Positions 1 to 8,959 of a stretch of DNA of 64,000 nucleotides are shown here, one piece after another. The DNA is from SZUA-265 sp965651905 (lineage in GTDB: Bacteria > Myxococcota_A > Polyangia > Polyangiales > Polyangiaceae): the NCBI GenBank assembly GCA_965651905.1, contig CBFGUG010000023.1, positions 1 to 64,000 of the forward strand. The letters are read 5' to 3'. The notes under the pieces were generated by a model. It did not search any database and was not told the DNA's origin. It was given only the letters and a program-made list of their open reading frames with translations. Position 1 is the stretch's first letter. Every line of letters begins with the position of its first letter. The position numbers were made by a program, and so were the translations under genes.

Positions 1-351
1 GCGAACCGTTTGGTCGTGGCGCTGGGGCGGCGGGCGCAGAGTGAGCGGGCGGAGGATCCGGATGAGCGACAGTATCGGCAGATCTATTCGCTGCTGGCGC
101 GGGCTTATTCGGAGGTGCGGGGGGCGCTGCGGTTCGTTCGTCGGGGTGAGGGGGACGCGAATTGGATCGCGCCGTCGCCGTATCCGGGGCGGGCTAAGCG
201 TTCGAAGAAGCAGGGGGTTACGCAGGTGAACGGGGCTGAGGAGAAAAAAGAATCAGGCGAAGCACTTTCCGCAGCAACCGGGGCTGGGCGCGGTCGAACG
301 GGTGGGGTGAGGCGAACCACGCGTCTCAGTTTCAAACGAAAGTTCACGAAT
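1..351 (+). CDS. C-terminal end of an upstream paralogue, open at the left edge, running in frame into the next gene
   Basis: Frame 1 is open from the first base. Residues encoded by about bases 1-205 align closely with the C-terminal part of the gene at 352-1380: both have a short helix ending in an LV-x-A-x-G stretch, then a RAY core, an RR-x-EGD motif and an IAPS-x-Y-x-GR motif. This is therefore the tail of a tandem paralogue whose start lies outside the window. After the homology ends there is no stop codon in frame, and translation would run straight into the ATG at 352. Either the two copies are fused into one longer protein, or the copy 1 stop was lost by a small frameshift. The A6 run at 243-248 is one possible site. 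Function unknown. The end given is only the base before the next likely start. Confidence 0.5.
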
Positions 352-1380
352 ATGACTACCCACGATCCAAACAATACCCAACCAGGCCTATCCACTGTTT
401 CTCTTGCTTCGGCTTCTGTCGCTTCGGCTTCGCAGGCATCCGAGTCTCAGGCCTCCGCGTCTCAGGCCTCCGTGTCTCGGGCCTCGGCGCCTCTCGCTTC
501 GGCGCCTTTGGCGGCTGATCCGGAAAACCCTGCGTCGCAGGATCCGGTTCAGTTCCATCTGGGTTTCGAGCGGGTGCGGGCGCTGCTGACGAGCGTTTCC
601 ATCGACAGTTTGGAGCCGATCAATCTGGAGGTGCCGGCAACTTGTGCGACGGTGATCGGCGCGTACCCCGAGATCATCGAGTTGCGGCCGCAGCTCGAGA
701 GTCTCAGCACCTTCGATATTTCGCACGTCGATAATCTGCGGGACTACGCGTTGGCGCTTGGTCACACTCACTCTGAACATCGCTCGCAGGGTGGGACGTC
801 GGATCAGGTCAGCGTGCTGGCGGCCAAGTGTCTCGACAATCGCGATCGCTTTCACGCGGATGCGACGGCGCTGGCCAAGCGAGCTTTGCTCGACGAGTCG
901 CGCGTGGCGAAGCTGCGCGGGGGTAACAGTTACCGAATGATCGCGTTCGACGTGATTGGGCTGACTGGGCTCTTCTTGTCCAGTTGGGAAACCATCAAAG
1001 ACAAGACCGCGCTGACGCAGGCCGAAATGGAGGAAGCTCGCACGGCGGCCAATCAGCTCGTGTCTGCCATTGGGCTGCGCGAGCAGGCTGAGCCGGCCAC
1101 CAGCGAAGTGAGCCTTTTGAGGCAGCAAGCGTACACTTTGCTGGTGCGGGCTTACAACGAGACGCGTGACGCGATCGCGTTCATCCGTCGGGCAGAGGGG
1201 GACGTCGATAGGATCGCGCCTTCGCTTTACGCTGGGCGTGGTCGACGCGTGGCGACCGAGGTCGTCACGCCTGCGTCCCCCGCGACGCCCGTTGCTACTG
1301 CGCCAACCGAGGTGGCGAACACTCCGGCAAACAACATCCCAGTCGGCTTTCCTGGAAGTTCACCTTTCTCGCCCGAGTGA
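352..1380 (+). CDS. Hypothetical protein with Ser/Ala-rich N-terminal repeat (tandem paralogue family)
   Basis: A 342-residue protein if started at the ATG at 352. I do not recognise the family. Residues about 18-50 are a low-complexity run of short S-x-A-S units, encoded by degenerate repeats at about 403-520. The middle (about 65-260) looks globular and mostly helical. The last 45 residues are rich in Pro, Thr and Ala. The C-terminal third is repeated in the partial copy just upstream, so this is a locally duplicated family. No signal peptide or membrane segment is visible. The start was chosen because the repeat and globular parts follow this ATG and the preceding codons look like non-coding linker. 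No strong Shine-Dalgarno sequence is seen, and a longer fusion protein remains possible. Confidence 0.7.
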   Translation: MTTHDPNNTQPGLSTVSLASASVASASQASESQASASQASVSRASAPLASAPLAADPENPASQDPVQFHLGFERVRALLTSVSIDSLEPINLEVPATCATVIGAYPEIIELRPQLESLSTFDISHVDNLRDYALALGHTHSEHRSQGGTSDQVSVLAAKCLDNRDRFHADATALAKRALLDESRVAKLRGGNSYRMIAFDVIGLTGLFLSSWETIKDKTALTQAEMEEARTAANQLVSAIGLREQAEPATSEVSLLRQQAYTLLVRAYNETRDAIAFIRRAEGDVDRIAPSLYAGRGRRVATEVVTPASPATPVATAPTEVANTPANNIPVGFPGSSPFSPE

Positions 1381-1396
1381 GCTCGGTTACCCCCAA

Positions 1397-2596
1397 CTAG
1401 GGGAGCAAACGCGTCACCGCGTCGAGCCCGGACTGCGCTGCGCGCAGTACCGTGCGCGGCGCGTCGGCCGTTGCGTCACCTGCCCATGAAAGGCGCGCCG
1501 TGCCCAACCCCGGCCCGAGTCCAACACGCTGTAGCGCGCTCACGCCGACGCTCGACACGTCCAAGCCAAACGCGGCGGACGCGTCGAGCAGCACGCGTCC
1601 GTTCATCCACAGCGCCGCGGGCGGTGCGATTTCTACGCTTGGACGCAGCTGTTGCCGGTCGTCCAGCACGACTCCCCCACCGACCAAACCGCCGATCGCC
1701 AAGACACACGCATCGACGTGCAGCTCCGAACCATCAGCGTCCTTTGACGCAGTAGTTGCAGCACCTTTCGTCGCGATCGCCGTAGGCCCTGTACGCTCCC
1801 CGAACCAGGCGACGACGCGTTCATCTTCCACCACCACGCGACGCACCTCGCCTCGAAGCACTTCCACGCCGTCAGCTTGCTCGATCGCTGCACGAGCCGC
1901 TTCGAACCGTTCGCCCGCCGCGCCGTACGGTGGCGACAAACACTCTCCAACCGCGACGCCCAGAGCAGCACTCAGCTGCGTCGTGACGTCGTTCGAAAGT
2001 GCGAGCCACGGACCGAACAACAAGGCGTCGGGGCGTTCTGGAGCTCGCTCCAACGTCTGACGCAGCACTGCCAAGAGCTGCTCTCGGCGTTCCTCGTCGG
2101 CGCCTTCGGCAAACGTCGCTGCCTCCAAGTCCAGCGGCAGTTCGTCGAACGCCGTGTGACTGCGAACTGCCCACTCGGTTTCCACCAAGCTGCGCCGCAT
2201 CCACGCCGCGTCCCAGCCAGCGGCTAGACCCCTGCCCTCGCCTGCGAGGCCGACGACGGCCACCCGCTTGCCCGCAAGCCCCGCCAGATCGAGCACTCCA
2301 GCGTCCACCCCTCGCGCCGCGCGAACGCTGCCCTCCGCCGTGCTCACCCACGACACTGAGTCGCCGAAGCGCCAACCGAAGCGGCCGCTTCCGAACTCAC
2401 GCAGTTCGGGAGGGGTCTCCTGCTCGCCTGCAGTTGGTTCGCTGGCGCCTCCGTATTGGTCCCAGTCGAGGGCTCCCGTGCTGGCGTGACTGGCTCCCGC
2501 TGCGCCCAACGCCCAAACGCACTCGAGCCCCCGAGCCAAAGCGGCGTGCACTGCGGCGCTGCCCGCGACGCCGCCGCCGACGACGAGTAACCTCAC
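1397..2596 (-). CDS. glpB: Anaerobic glycerol-3-phosphate dehydrogenase subunit B-like flavoprotein
   Basis: A 399-residue FAD-type oxidoreductase. The N-terminus carries the dinucleotide-binding GGGVAGSAA motif (about residues 7-15), followed by a segment resembling the S-x-GALD region of GlpB proteins. Near the C-terminal third, a CVLAIGG segment resembles the second flavin-contacting strand. It starts with GTG, which overlaps the stop of the upstream glpA by 4 bases (GTGA), so the two are translationally coupled. In GlpABC enzymes this subunit works with GlpA to oxidise sn-glycerol-3-phosphate to dihydroxyacetone phosphate and pass electrons toward quinone. No glpC follows here. Length is close to the E. 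coli protein. The call leans on the glpA context as well as on the weak motifs. Confidence 0.72.
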   Translation of the reverse strand: MRLLVVGGGVAGSAAVHAALARGLECVWALGAAGASHASTGALDWDQYGGASEPTAGEQETPPELREFGSGRFGWRFGDSVSWVSTAEGSVRAARGVDAGVLDLAGLAGKRVAVVGLAGEGRGLAAGWDAAWMRRSLVETEWAVRSHTAFDELPLDLEAATFAEGADEERREQLLAVLRQTLERAPERPDALLFGPWLALSNDVTTQLSAALGVAVGECLSPPYGAAGERFEAARAAIEQADGVEVLRGEVRRVVVEDERVVAWFGERTGPTAIATKGAATTASKDADGSELHVDACVLAIGGLVGGGVVLDDRQQLRPSVEIAPPAALWMNGRVLLDASAAFGLDVSSVGVSALQRVGLGPGLGTARLSWAGDATADAPRTVLRAAQSGLDAVTRLLP

Positions 2597-4254
2597 CGTT
2601 TACCTGCCTCGGGCAGCTGGGCTTGACTGTAAGCCAAGCCTAACGACTCCTGACGCAACTGAACGCCGCCTACCACGCTCACGCGGTGTTTGGCGGCGCG
2701 TTGCAGGAAGCTGCTCGCCATTTCGCGGCCTCGCTCTGGGCTCTGATCCGTCATCTGGGCGACGATCGCGCCGCAGCGTGCCGCGCAGCGCATCCCGCCG
2801 CAACTGCCCAAGCCGAGCCGCGTGCGGCGCGACACCGAGTCGACATCGAACGCCCATTCACGTTCGACCGCGCGCCGTATCTCGGCTAGGCGCACGGGCT
2901 CGCAGGCGCACACGACCTCTCGGTCTTTTGGCTCGCGGCTCATCTCTTCGCCGATTTCGCGAGCGCACGCGCCGTGTCGATAGATCAGCCGCTTCGCTGA
3001 TAGAAGATCGATGCATGCTTGCTCAGCGAGTGTCGCGGGCGCCAGCTCTGCCTCGCCTCCTGGCAACTTGCCGACCATGGTCGTGCACTTGTTTTTCTGA
3101 CCCAGACGCGAAGAGATGATGTCCGTCATTTCTTCGGCGAATAGACGATAACTCGCGAGCTTGCCGCCAATCATCGACAGCAGACCCGCTGCGCCGTGCG
3201 CGGCGTGGTCGACGATTTCGTGCTCGCGTGACAGGGCGTCCTCGTGTTTACCCCACTCGTACAACGTCGGGCGCACGCCAGACCAGGTTCCGATCAAACG
3301 CGCTTGGCGCACCACGGGGAAAACCTGCGCGATGGCCTCCAGCAAGTAACGCACTTCATCTGCGGTCGCGAAGACGTTGTCCAGATCGCCGTAATAGTCG
3401 TCGTCGGTCGTGCCGATCACGCTGGTGTTCTGCCAGGGTTCGATGAACACGCGGCGGCCGTCGACGGCTTTGACCATCAACGCGACGTTGCTCAGCTTGC
3501 GGTCGAAGTAGAGATGAATGCCCTTTCCGGGGCGCAGCCTCAGTGCGTTTTTTGGTAAGCCACCGAGCAGCGCGGTGAGCGGGCCCCACGCGCCCGTCGC
3601 GTTGATGACGAGGGACGCACGCAGCTGCAGCCCAGCGCCAGTCTGCCTGTGTTGTGCTTCGACCCCCACGACGCGGCCGTCACTCTCACGCAAGAGCCCG
3701 CTGACGGAGTACGGCACGAACACGTCCGAGCCGTGTCGCGCGGCGTCCTGGGCGTTACCCACGCACAAGCGCACGCCATCGATGCCCCATTCGTCGAACG
3801 TCACGCCGCCTGCAAAATCGCCAGACAGCCCGGGCTCCAAGCGCTTCAGGTCGTCGCCATTCAAACGGGTGTGAGGTTTGCCCCGCTTGAGCGGCTGGTA
3901 ACGATCGTACACGTCGAAAAACGCGTCCAGCACGTCGAGCTCTTGTTTGGCGCCGAGATACTGCTTCACGGGCAAGATGAACGGCGCACGAAACAACAAG
4001 TGCGGCGCGATGTTCTGGACGTACCCCGAATCCAGACACGACGTGTAAGTCACGTCGGGGTTCATCGTGAGGTAGCGCGGCCCGCCATGGATCATGCCGC
4101 TGGAGTTTCCGCTCGCGCCAAACGCGAGGTCATTGCGCTCGAACAGTGCAGCGCGCAGTCCCCGCAGCGCGCAGTCACGCAAGACGCCCGTGCCGTTGAC
4201 GCCCCCTCCGATGATGATGACGTCGTAGTCCGACGCTCCGCGACTGCGCTCCAC
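2593..4254 (-). CDS. glpA: Glycerol-3-phosphate dehydrogenase, GlpA type with C-terminal BFD [2Fe-2S] domain
   Basis: A 553-residue FAD-dependent enzyme that oxidises sn-glycerol-3-phosphate to DHAP. The N-terminus has the Rossmann motif GGGVNGTG (residues 16-23) and the GlpA/GlpD signature of ERNDLAFGASGNSS followed by IHGG. A second flavin region with IGTTDDDYYGD is also typical of the family. What separates it from aerobic GlpD is the C-terminal bacterioferritin-associated-ferredoxin-like domain, with CAC-E near residue 450 and CGGMRC near 483, giving the four cysteines for a [2Fe-2S] cluster. It starts with GTG, and its stop overlaps the start of glpB. The gene is divergent from the secreted protein at 4340. 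With the elb-type ether-lipid operon about 7 kb away, glycerol-phosphate metabolism is a plausible shared theme, but that link is inference. Confidence 0.9.
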   Translation of the reverse strand: MERSRGASDYDVIIIGGGVNGTGVLRDCALRGLRAALFERNDLAFGASGNSSGMIHGGPRYLTMNPDVTYTSCLDSGYVQNIAPHLLFRAPFILPVKQYLGAKQELDVLDAFFDVYDRYQPLKRGKPHTRLNGDDLKRLEPGLSGDFAGGVTFDEWGIDGVRLCVGNAQDAARHGSDVFVPYSVSGLLRESDGRVVGVEAQHRQTGAGLQLRASLVINATGAWGPLTALLGGLPKNALRLRPGKGIHLYFDRKLSNVALMVKAVDGRRVFIEPWQNTSVIGTTDDDYYGDLDNVFATADEVRYLLEAIAQVFPVVRQARLIGTWSGVRPTLYEWGKHEDALSREHEIVDHAAHGAAGLLSMIGGKLASYRLFAEEMTDIISSRLGQKNKCTTMVGKLPGGEAELAPATLAEQACIDLLSAKRLIYRHGACAREIGEEMSREPKDREVVCACEPVRLAEIRRAVEREWAFDVDSVSRRTRLGLGSCGGMRCAARCGAIVAQMTDQSPERGREMASSFLQRAAKHRVSVVGGVQLRQESLGLAYSQAQLPEAGKR

Positions 4255-4339
4255 TGAACCAGCTTATAGCCCTTGCTGCTCGGCCGCGACAGCGCGCAGC
4301 GACAAACTTGGCCCAGCCTCTACCGCAAGGCATAGCCAC

Positions 4340-4813
4340 GTGAGTATGCGCAAGTGTGGCATGATCGCGGCGGCAGCACTCATCGTCGGCACGAGCCTCA
4401 GTGGCGTGGACGCGGAGCTGCATTCGGCGGGCGGCGTGGCGTTGGCTGCCGACGGGCCGAGCGTGAAGCTCGATCGTTTGGAGCTGCCCCCCGAAGCCAA
4501 AGCCTACGAACGCTTCTTGACCCGCGCACTGAAACGCGAGGCCCGAGGCCTCGACTGGGGAGCAGGTGCGGGCAGCCGCATCGAATACCGCTTCGTGCTC
4601 AGTGAACTGCGGGTGGTGATCAAAGACGGCGTTCTCACAGTTCACTGCTCAGCAACTGGCCGCTTGCCGCGGGGGCGCAGCGCCAACAGTCAACTGAGCT
4701 TCGGGGGCGAACCCTCCGAAAAGCGCGAACTCATCGAACGGGTGCTGACGATTGTCGCGCGGGGCGTGCTCACGCGACTGTCGGAAATTGAGCGCGAGCG
4801 CCGAAAAGGCTGA
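4340..4813 (+). CDS. Hypothetical secreted protein
   Basis: A 157-residue protein starting at GTG with AAGG 9 bases upstream; an ATG two codons later is an alternative. The first 25 or so residues form a typical export signal: short basic start, then an Ala/Leu/Ile-rich core ending near VDA. The mature part is small, charged and without cysteines after the signal. It ends in an Arg/Glu-rich helix. I do not recognise a domain. It is divergent from glpA, with an 85-base gap that must hold both promoters, and lies 77 bases before another unknown gene. Confidence 0.6.
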   Translation: MSMRKCGMIAAAALIVGTSLSGVDAELHSAGGVALAADGPSVKLDRLELPPEAKAYERFLTRALKREARGLDWGAGAGSRIEYRFVLSELRVVIKDGVLTVHCSATGRLPRGRSANSQLSFGGEPSEKRELIERVLTIVARGVLTRLSEIERERRKG

Positions 4814-4890
4814 GCAAACGCCAAGAGAGGTCCGTGCCCGGGGCCCTACGAGGCTGGCGTCGCGGCGGTCAATTTGTCAGACTAGCTGCC

Positions 4891-5883
4891 ATGCAGCTCG
4901 AGTCGAACGCACAGCTGAAGCCGTTGATCACCCGTTACGCGGCGCTCTGGGCGCAACTCGGAAAAGAATTCGGCAAGCGACCGTTGGTCACCCCGACCAG
5001 CGAGTTCTTTCCCGATCCCTTCGAAAAGTCACGCGCGGGCGTGACGCGTCTGCTGCGACGCATGCAGCAACACACCGCGATGACGGACATCCCCATCGAG
5101 GTCGTGCTCGACGCAGGCGGTGCCCAGGCCGCGCAGTCTTGTGGTTCGGGGAGCTGCGCACCTTCCCAAGCAACGGACGATGCGCGTCTGCTGCTGGGAG
5201 AAGACAACTGGACGTTGCGGGTGACCCCCGCTGACATCGCTCACCCCGTCGGGTTGACGACACTCTTGTCGAGCGCCCTGGCAACCATCTTCCTCGAGGA
5301 AACCCGACCCGACGGCGCCAGCATCACGGCCCCTGCGGCGCTCACGACCGAGCTTGCCGCGGTCGGCCTCGGGCTCGGCGTGCTCTTGCTGGAAGGCTCG
5401 TACGTGTACTCGAAGAGCTGCGGCGGCCCGAGCATCGCCAAGCTGACGCAACTCGGGGCGGGACAACTCGCCCCGTTGGTCGCGCTGTTTGCGGCTCAAC
5501 ACGGCCACTCGCTGCGCGGCGCATTGGGCAGCGTCGGAACGACCCAGCGTGCGGTGCTCAGCGAGGCAAAAGCGTGGGCCAAGGCCAACCGCAGCGTGAG
5601 CAAACGCCTCGCCCTCGATCCCGCGGCGCTCGAGGACGGCGACTTTTCGCTGAGTGAACCCTCTGGGAGTTTGTTCGGGTTTTTGGGTCGCAAGGCCAGC
5701 GACGACGAACAACTCGAAGAGGCGCTGCTGCTCGCCTCCACACAGGCGTCACACGGCAGTCCACGTGTCGGAACCGCACACTCTCGGAGCCAAGCGGAAC
5801 GGCGCGCAGACCCCGAAGACGACGACCTCAAGGCGCTGGTTGCCAGTGTGCTTTCGGATCGCGGCGCCGAGCCACAGTCCTGA
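4891..5883 (+). CDS. Conserved-looking hypothetical protein with two Cys-Gly clusters
   Basis: A 330-residue protein from the ATG at 4891; a GTG at 4834 would add 19 residues. The first 240 residues look globular, with many helices. Two short motifs stand out: a CGSGSC cluster at about residue 80, and SKSCGGPS inside a segment preceded by a hydrophobic GLGLGVLLLEGSYVY stretch near residue 170. The last third is acidic and low in complexity. There is no signal peptide. The two cysteine clusters could form a disulphide or bind metal, but that is inference. Function unknown. Composition and base usage match its neighbours, so the gene looks native. Confidence 0.65.
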   Translation: MQLESNAQLKPLITRYAALWAQLGKEFGKRPLVTPTSEFFPDPFEKSRAGVTRLLRRMQQHTAMTDIPIEVVLDAGGAQAAQSCGSGSCAPSQATDDARLLLGEDNWTLRVTPADIAHPVGLTTLLSSALATIFLEETRPDGASITAPAALTTELAAVGLGLGVLLLEGSYVYSKSCGGPSIAKLTQLGAGQLAPLVALFAAQHGHSLRGALGSVGTTQRAVLSEAKAWAKANRSVSKRLALDPAALEDGDFSLSEPSGSLFGFLGRKASDDEQLEEALLLASTQASHGSPRVGTAHSRSQAERRADPEDDDLKALVASVLSDRGAEPQS

Positions 5884-6022
5884 AGGGGGATCCACCCGCG
5901 CGGGCGCCACCCGACAGTTTGCGTTCAGAGTTTCGCCACCGCTCGACGTGTGTCACCAGCGCGCACACGTCTGTTCCCTTGCCGCGGCGCTCACTCCAAG
6001 CTAGGTCAAACGGAGTTTGACG

Positions 6023-6910
6023 ATGAGCCCGACCAACAGCAGCCAATCCAGCGTTTCTACTCCACAACCCGTCTCAGGTCGCCACGCGCGCTCCGACGCT
6101 CCACCTGACGGGCAGGCTTCCGCAGCGCCAACGTCAGATGACGTTGAAGCTCGCTTCTTCGCGCGAGGTGACAGTGGCACGTTCGCCGGGGGTTTACACG
6201 AGCTGCAGTTAGGCGCCACGCCTGGCGTCACAGAGACCTCGCCTCAGCACAAGGTCATGACGTCTTTGACAGTCGTCGGCACCGCCGCGCTACTGCTCAG
6301 TACTGTGCTCCTGGTGCCCGCATCTCCTTCGATGGGTGACGGCGTTGCTCACGCAGGCGTGCCCGGAGCGCAAGCTGCGGAGTCCGAATCTGCACATGCA
6401 TCGTCCGAAAACTCGGACTCGACCATTGCGGCAAAAGAAGTCCCCAGCTCCAACGAGCAGACGGCACCGCCGAGCAATCCCGAAACTCAGAGCGGGGCCG
6501 CGAACAGCCAGCCCGCCGCAGCTCCCCTGGAGCCGTCGGCGGCTCCCGAGAACACGGCGGCTCCCGAGAACACGGCGGCCCCCACGCCACAAGAGCCGAC
6601 GAGTCTAGAGGCTGCCCAGGCTCCTGCAGCGGTCCCGAGCCCCCCAGCGGAGGCGCACGAAGACTCGGCCAGCAAGGCCGCTTCGCCAAAGAGCGCGGCC
6701 GCAGCCCCCCCGAAACCCGCCGCCCGCAAGGCGGCACCGCGCAAGGCAGTAGCGCGCAAGGCAGCAAGACCCAGTGCAAAGCCGGCCGCTCCAGCGAAAA
6801 CGCCGCCCGCCAGCGCCAACTTCGCGACGGGTGCCAAGGCCAACGCCAAGCCCGCCGCGCCGTCCGCTGGCGGTAACTCACCGCCTACCGCCAGCTTCCC
6901 TGGCCAATGA
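6023..6910 (+). CDS. Single-pass membrane protein with long Ala/Pro/Lys-rich tail
   Basis: A 295-residue protein. The ATG at 6023 has GGAG at 6012-6015, well spaced, which favours it over the TTG two codons earlier. Residues about 1-75 are polar, one membrane segment follows at about 80-100 (a TVVGTAALLLSTVLLV stretch), and the rest is low-complexity Ala/Pro/Ser/Glu changing to Lys-rich KAAPRKA-type repeats near the C-terminus. An exact 18-base direct repeat (6539-6556 and 6557-6574) encodes the AAPENT unit twice. The layout (cytoplasmic head, one helix, extended basic tail) resembles periplasm-spanning or cell-wall-binding linkers, but no domain is recognised. Twelve bases separate it from the next gene, so the two are probably co-transcribed. 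Confidence 0.65.
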   Translation: MSPTNSSQSSVSTPQPVSGRHARSDAPPDGQASAAPTSDDVEARFFARGDSGTFAGGLHELQLGATPGVTETSPQHKVMTSLTVVGTAALLLSTVLLVPASPSMGDGVAHAGVPGAQAAESESAHASSENSDSTIAAKEVPSSNEQTAPPSNPETQSGAANSQPAAAPLEPSAAPENTAAPENTAAPTPQEPTSLEAAQAPAAVPSPPAEAHEDSASKAASPKSAAAAPPKPAARKAAPRKAVARKAARPSAKPAAPAKTPPASANFATGAKANAKPAAPSAGGNSPPTASFPGQ

Positions 6911-6922
6911 GCGACGTGACCC

Positions 6923-7801
6923 GTGAAGTCGACGGCCACTCGGTGGGTGATATGGATCGCGCTGACAGCTTGCGCTGAGCAGCCGCCCGCGTCAGCGCCC
7001 GAGTCTGAATCGACCCGTCCGAACGACGCGGAGCGCGACTCTGAGCAATCTCCCGACGACGCGCCGACGAACGGCACCCTGTCCGACGAAACCCGAGCTT
7101 CGAGCGAGAGCCCAGACCAACGCCAAGACCGCGAGCAGTCGGGGCACTTCGAAGACTTGGAAGTACCCGGGCACCCCACCGCACTGCTTTGGGTACCGAA
7201 CAGCACGCGTGAGCAGCTGCCGTTGTTTGCAGTCGCGCATGGCGCAGGCGGCGGTCCCGATTGGCACTGCGAATACTGGAGCGCAGTGGTCGAAAGCGGC
7301 GCGTTTCTGCTCTGTCTCCGAGGACACCCCATCAACAAAGAGATGGGATCACATTTCTTCCCCGAACATCACACCTTGGGGCGACTGTTTGGCGCTTCCG
7401 TCAGCGCAGTCGACGCACGCTTCGGAAAGCGAGTGTCTGCCGATCACGGCGTGTACATCGGCTACTCCCAGGGCGCGACCATGGGCTCACTGATGCTCGC
7501 GGATCACGCCGCGCGCTTCTCTCACGCGCTGTTTCTCGAAGGTGGCTTCAAGACGTGGAACGTCGCCCGCGCGCAAAAGTTCAAGCGCGCGGGGGGCGAA
7601 GCCGTGTTCATCGCCTGCGGCACGAACACGTGTGACGGAAACGCCAAAAATTCCGTGCGCTGGATGGAGCGTGCAGGTTTGCGCGCGCGTTTCTTCACGG
7701 CCGAAGGCGCGGGCCACACGCCCGCAGGTGACGTCGGTCTCGCCGCAATCGAAGGCCTGGCGTGGCTGCTCGCGCCTGAAAACGCAGAATCGAAGGAGTG
7801 A
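6923..7801 (+). CDS. Lipoprotein of the alpha/beta-hydrolase fold
   Basis: A 292-residue protein beginning at GTG. It has a short signal ending in the lipobox LTAC (Cys17), followed by an acidic, Ser/Glu-rich linker of about 60 residues. The rest is an alpha/beta-hydrolase domain: an oxyanion-type AHGAGG motif at about residue 103, the nucleophile elbow GYSQG at about 177-181, and a C-terminal GAGHTP motif that supplies the catalytic histidine near 263. The substrate cannot be told; esterase or poly-ester hydrolase-like enzymes share this plan. A lipobox means attachment to a membrane facing the periplasm or outside. It sits 12 bases after the membrane-tethered Ala/Pro-rich protein. Confidence 0.75.
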   Translation: MKSTATRWVIWIALTACAEQPPASAPESESTRPNDAERDSEQSPDDAPTNGTLSDETRASSESPDQRQDREQSGHFEDLEVPGHPTALLWVPNSTREQLPLFAVAHGAGGGPDWHCEYWSAVVESGAFLLCLRGHPINKEMGSHFFPEHHTLGRLFGASVSAVDARFGKRVSADHGVYIGYSQGATMGSLMLADHAARFSHALFLEGGFKTWNVARAQKFKRAGGEAVFIACGTNTCDGNAKNSVRWMERAGLRARFFTAEGAGHTPAGDVGLAAIEGLAWLLAPENAESKE

Positions 7802-7990
7802 GCGTCGAGCACGCGTCAGCTGCTACTGCAGTCGCTGGCGGGAGACATCGCTGATCTCGCGTCCGCGACAGGCTGCCACCTTGCGCGCATTGCAGCAGAT
7901 CCCGTAAGGATCCGGGCTCCTGCAGGCCGTCAGCTGGCGTTCGACCGAACGTCAGCAAATTTTGGCCGCGTCGTTTGGTTCAGCCGTCAG

Positions 7991-8908
7991 ATGTCCGTCC
8001 TTCCAACCTCCATGCCGCGTCGTTCACCAGCGGCAAGTGCGAGCGTGACATCTGCCAGTGGAGCCGCGAACGAGTCGGCGGCGCGCGCGTCCTTGCAGAC
8101 ACTCGGGGCGTGGCTCAGCGGTATGTGTCTGCTCGAACCGTGTGTGGGGGTGCTGTGGCAGCGCAGCTTTGCCAGCCACCTCGGTCAACCCCTCGACGTC
8201 AGTCGTTCGCTGCTGCTCGCGTGCCCGCTGTGGCTGGTCTACACGCTGGATCATTGGCTCGACGTGCGTCGTGCTCCCCAGGCGGCCGCTAGCTCGCAGC
8301 GACATGCCTTCGTAGCGACGCACCAGGGGACGCTGGAAATGGCGTGGCTACTCGTGTTGAGTTTTTGCACGTTCCTGGCCGCCAGAGTGCTCACCCCCGA
8401 CGAATGGCTGTGCGCTGGGTTACTGCTGCTGTCTACCATCGCGTACTTCGTCGTGGTTCACTCGGGTCGGTCACGCATACTACCCAAAGAGCTTCTCGTT
8501 GCCGTGATCTTCAGCGCGGGCATCAGTTTCTTCAACTGGCCGACACTGACGACGTGGTCGCTGTCTGCAGCGCTGGCGCTCGTCAGTTTCAGCACGCTCG
8601 CGCTGCTCAACGTTGCCATCATCTCGGTTGCAGAACGCCGCGCCGATGCGGCGCTCGGCGAGCCGACCCTCGCCCTCGACCATCCTTCGCTGGAACGTTG
8701 GGTGACGCCCTCCTGTGTAGGCCTGACCTCGCTGGCCGTCGTTTCCCTCACGCTGGGCTCGAACTTCGCCGATTGGCAACTCAGCGTGGCCCTCAGCGCG
8801 CTCGGCCTGGCCGCACTCGGGCGTCACTGTACGCATCTCGAACCCAACCAGGTTCACCGCCTGGCCGACGCAGCACTGCTCATCCCACTCGCAGTCCTGC
8901 TGTGGTGA
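7991..8908 (+). CDS. Polytopic membrane protein, divergent UbiA-prenyltransferase-like
   Basis: A 305-residue protein with about seven to eight hydrophobic segments. Two loops look like the aspartate motifs of UbiA-type prenyltransferases: DHWLD near residue 90 (a DxxxD arrangement) and ERRAD about 130 residues later, followed by G-x-PTLAL, which resembles the conserved G-x-x-TL after the second UbiA motif. UbiA enzymes move prenyl chains onto aromatic or other acceptors in the membrane. The second motif begins with Glu rather than Asp and overall similarity is low by eye, so this is a tentative call. It is followed after 51 bases by a methyltransferase, an order that would fit a lipid or quinone modification pathway. 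Confidence 0.5.
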   Translation: MSVLPTSMPRRSPAASASVTSASGAANESAARASLQTLGAWLSGMCLLEPCVGVLWQRSFASHLGQPLDVSRSLLLACPLWLVYTLDHWLDVRRAPQAAASSQRHAFVATHQGTLEMAWLLVLSFCTFLAARVLTPDEWLCAGLLLLSTIAYFVVVHSGRSRILPKELLVAVIFSAGISFFNWPTLTTWSLSAALALVSFSTLALLNVAIISVAERRADAALGEPTLALDHPSLERWVTPSCVGLTSLAVVSLTLGSNFADWQLSVALSALGLAALGRHCTHLEPNQVHRLADAALLIPLAVLLW

Positions 8909-8959
8909 GCGCAGCTTCGTGTGTCGCGGAGGGATCACCGAAGCATCAGCTCGACATCC

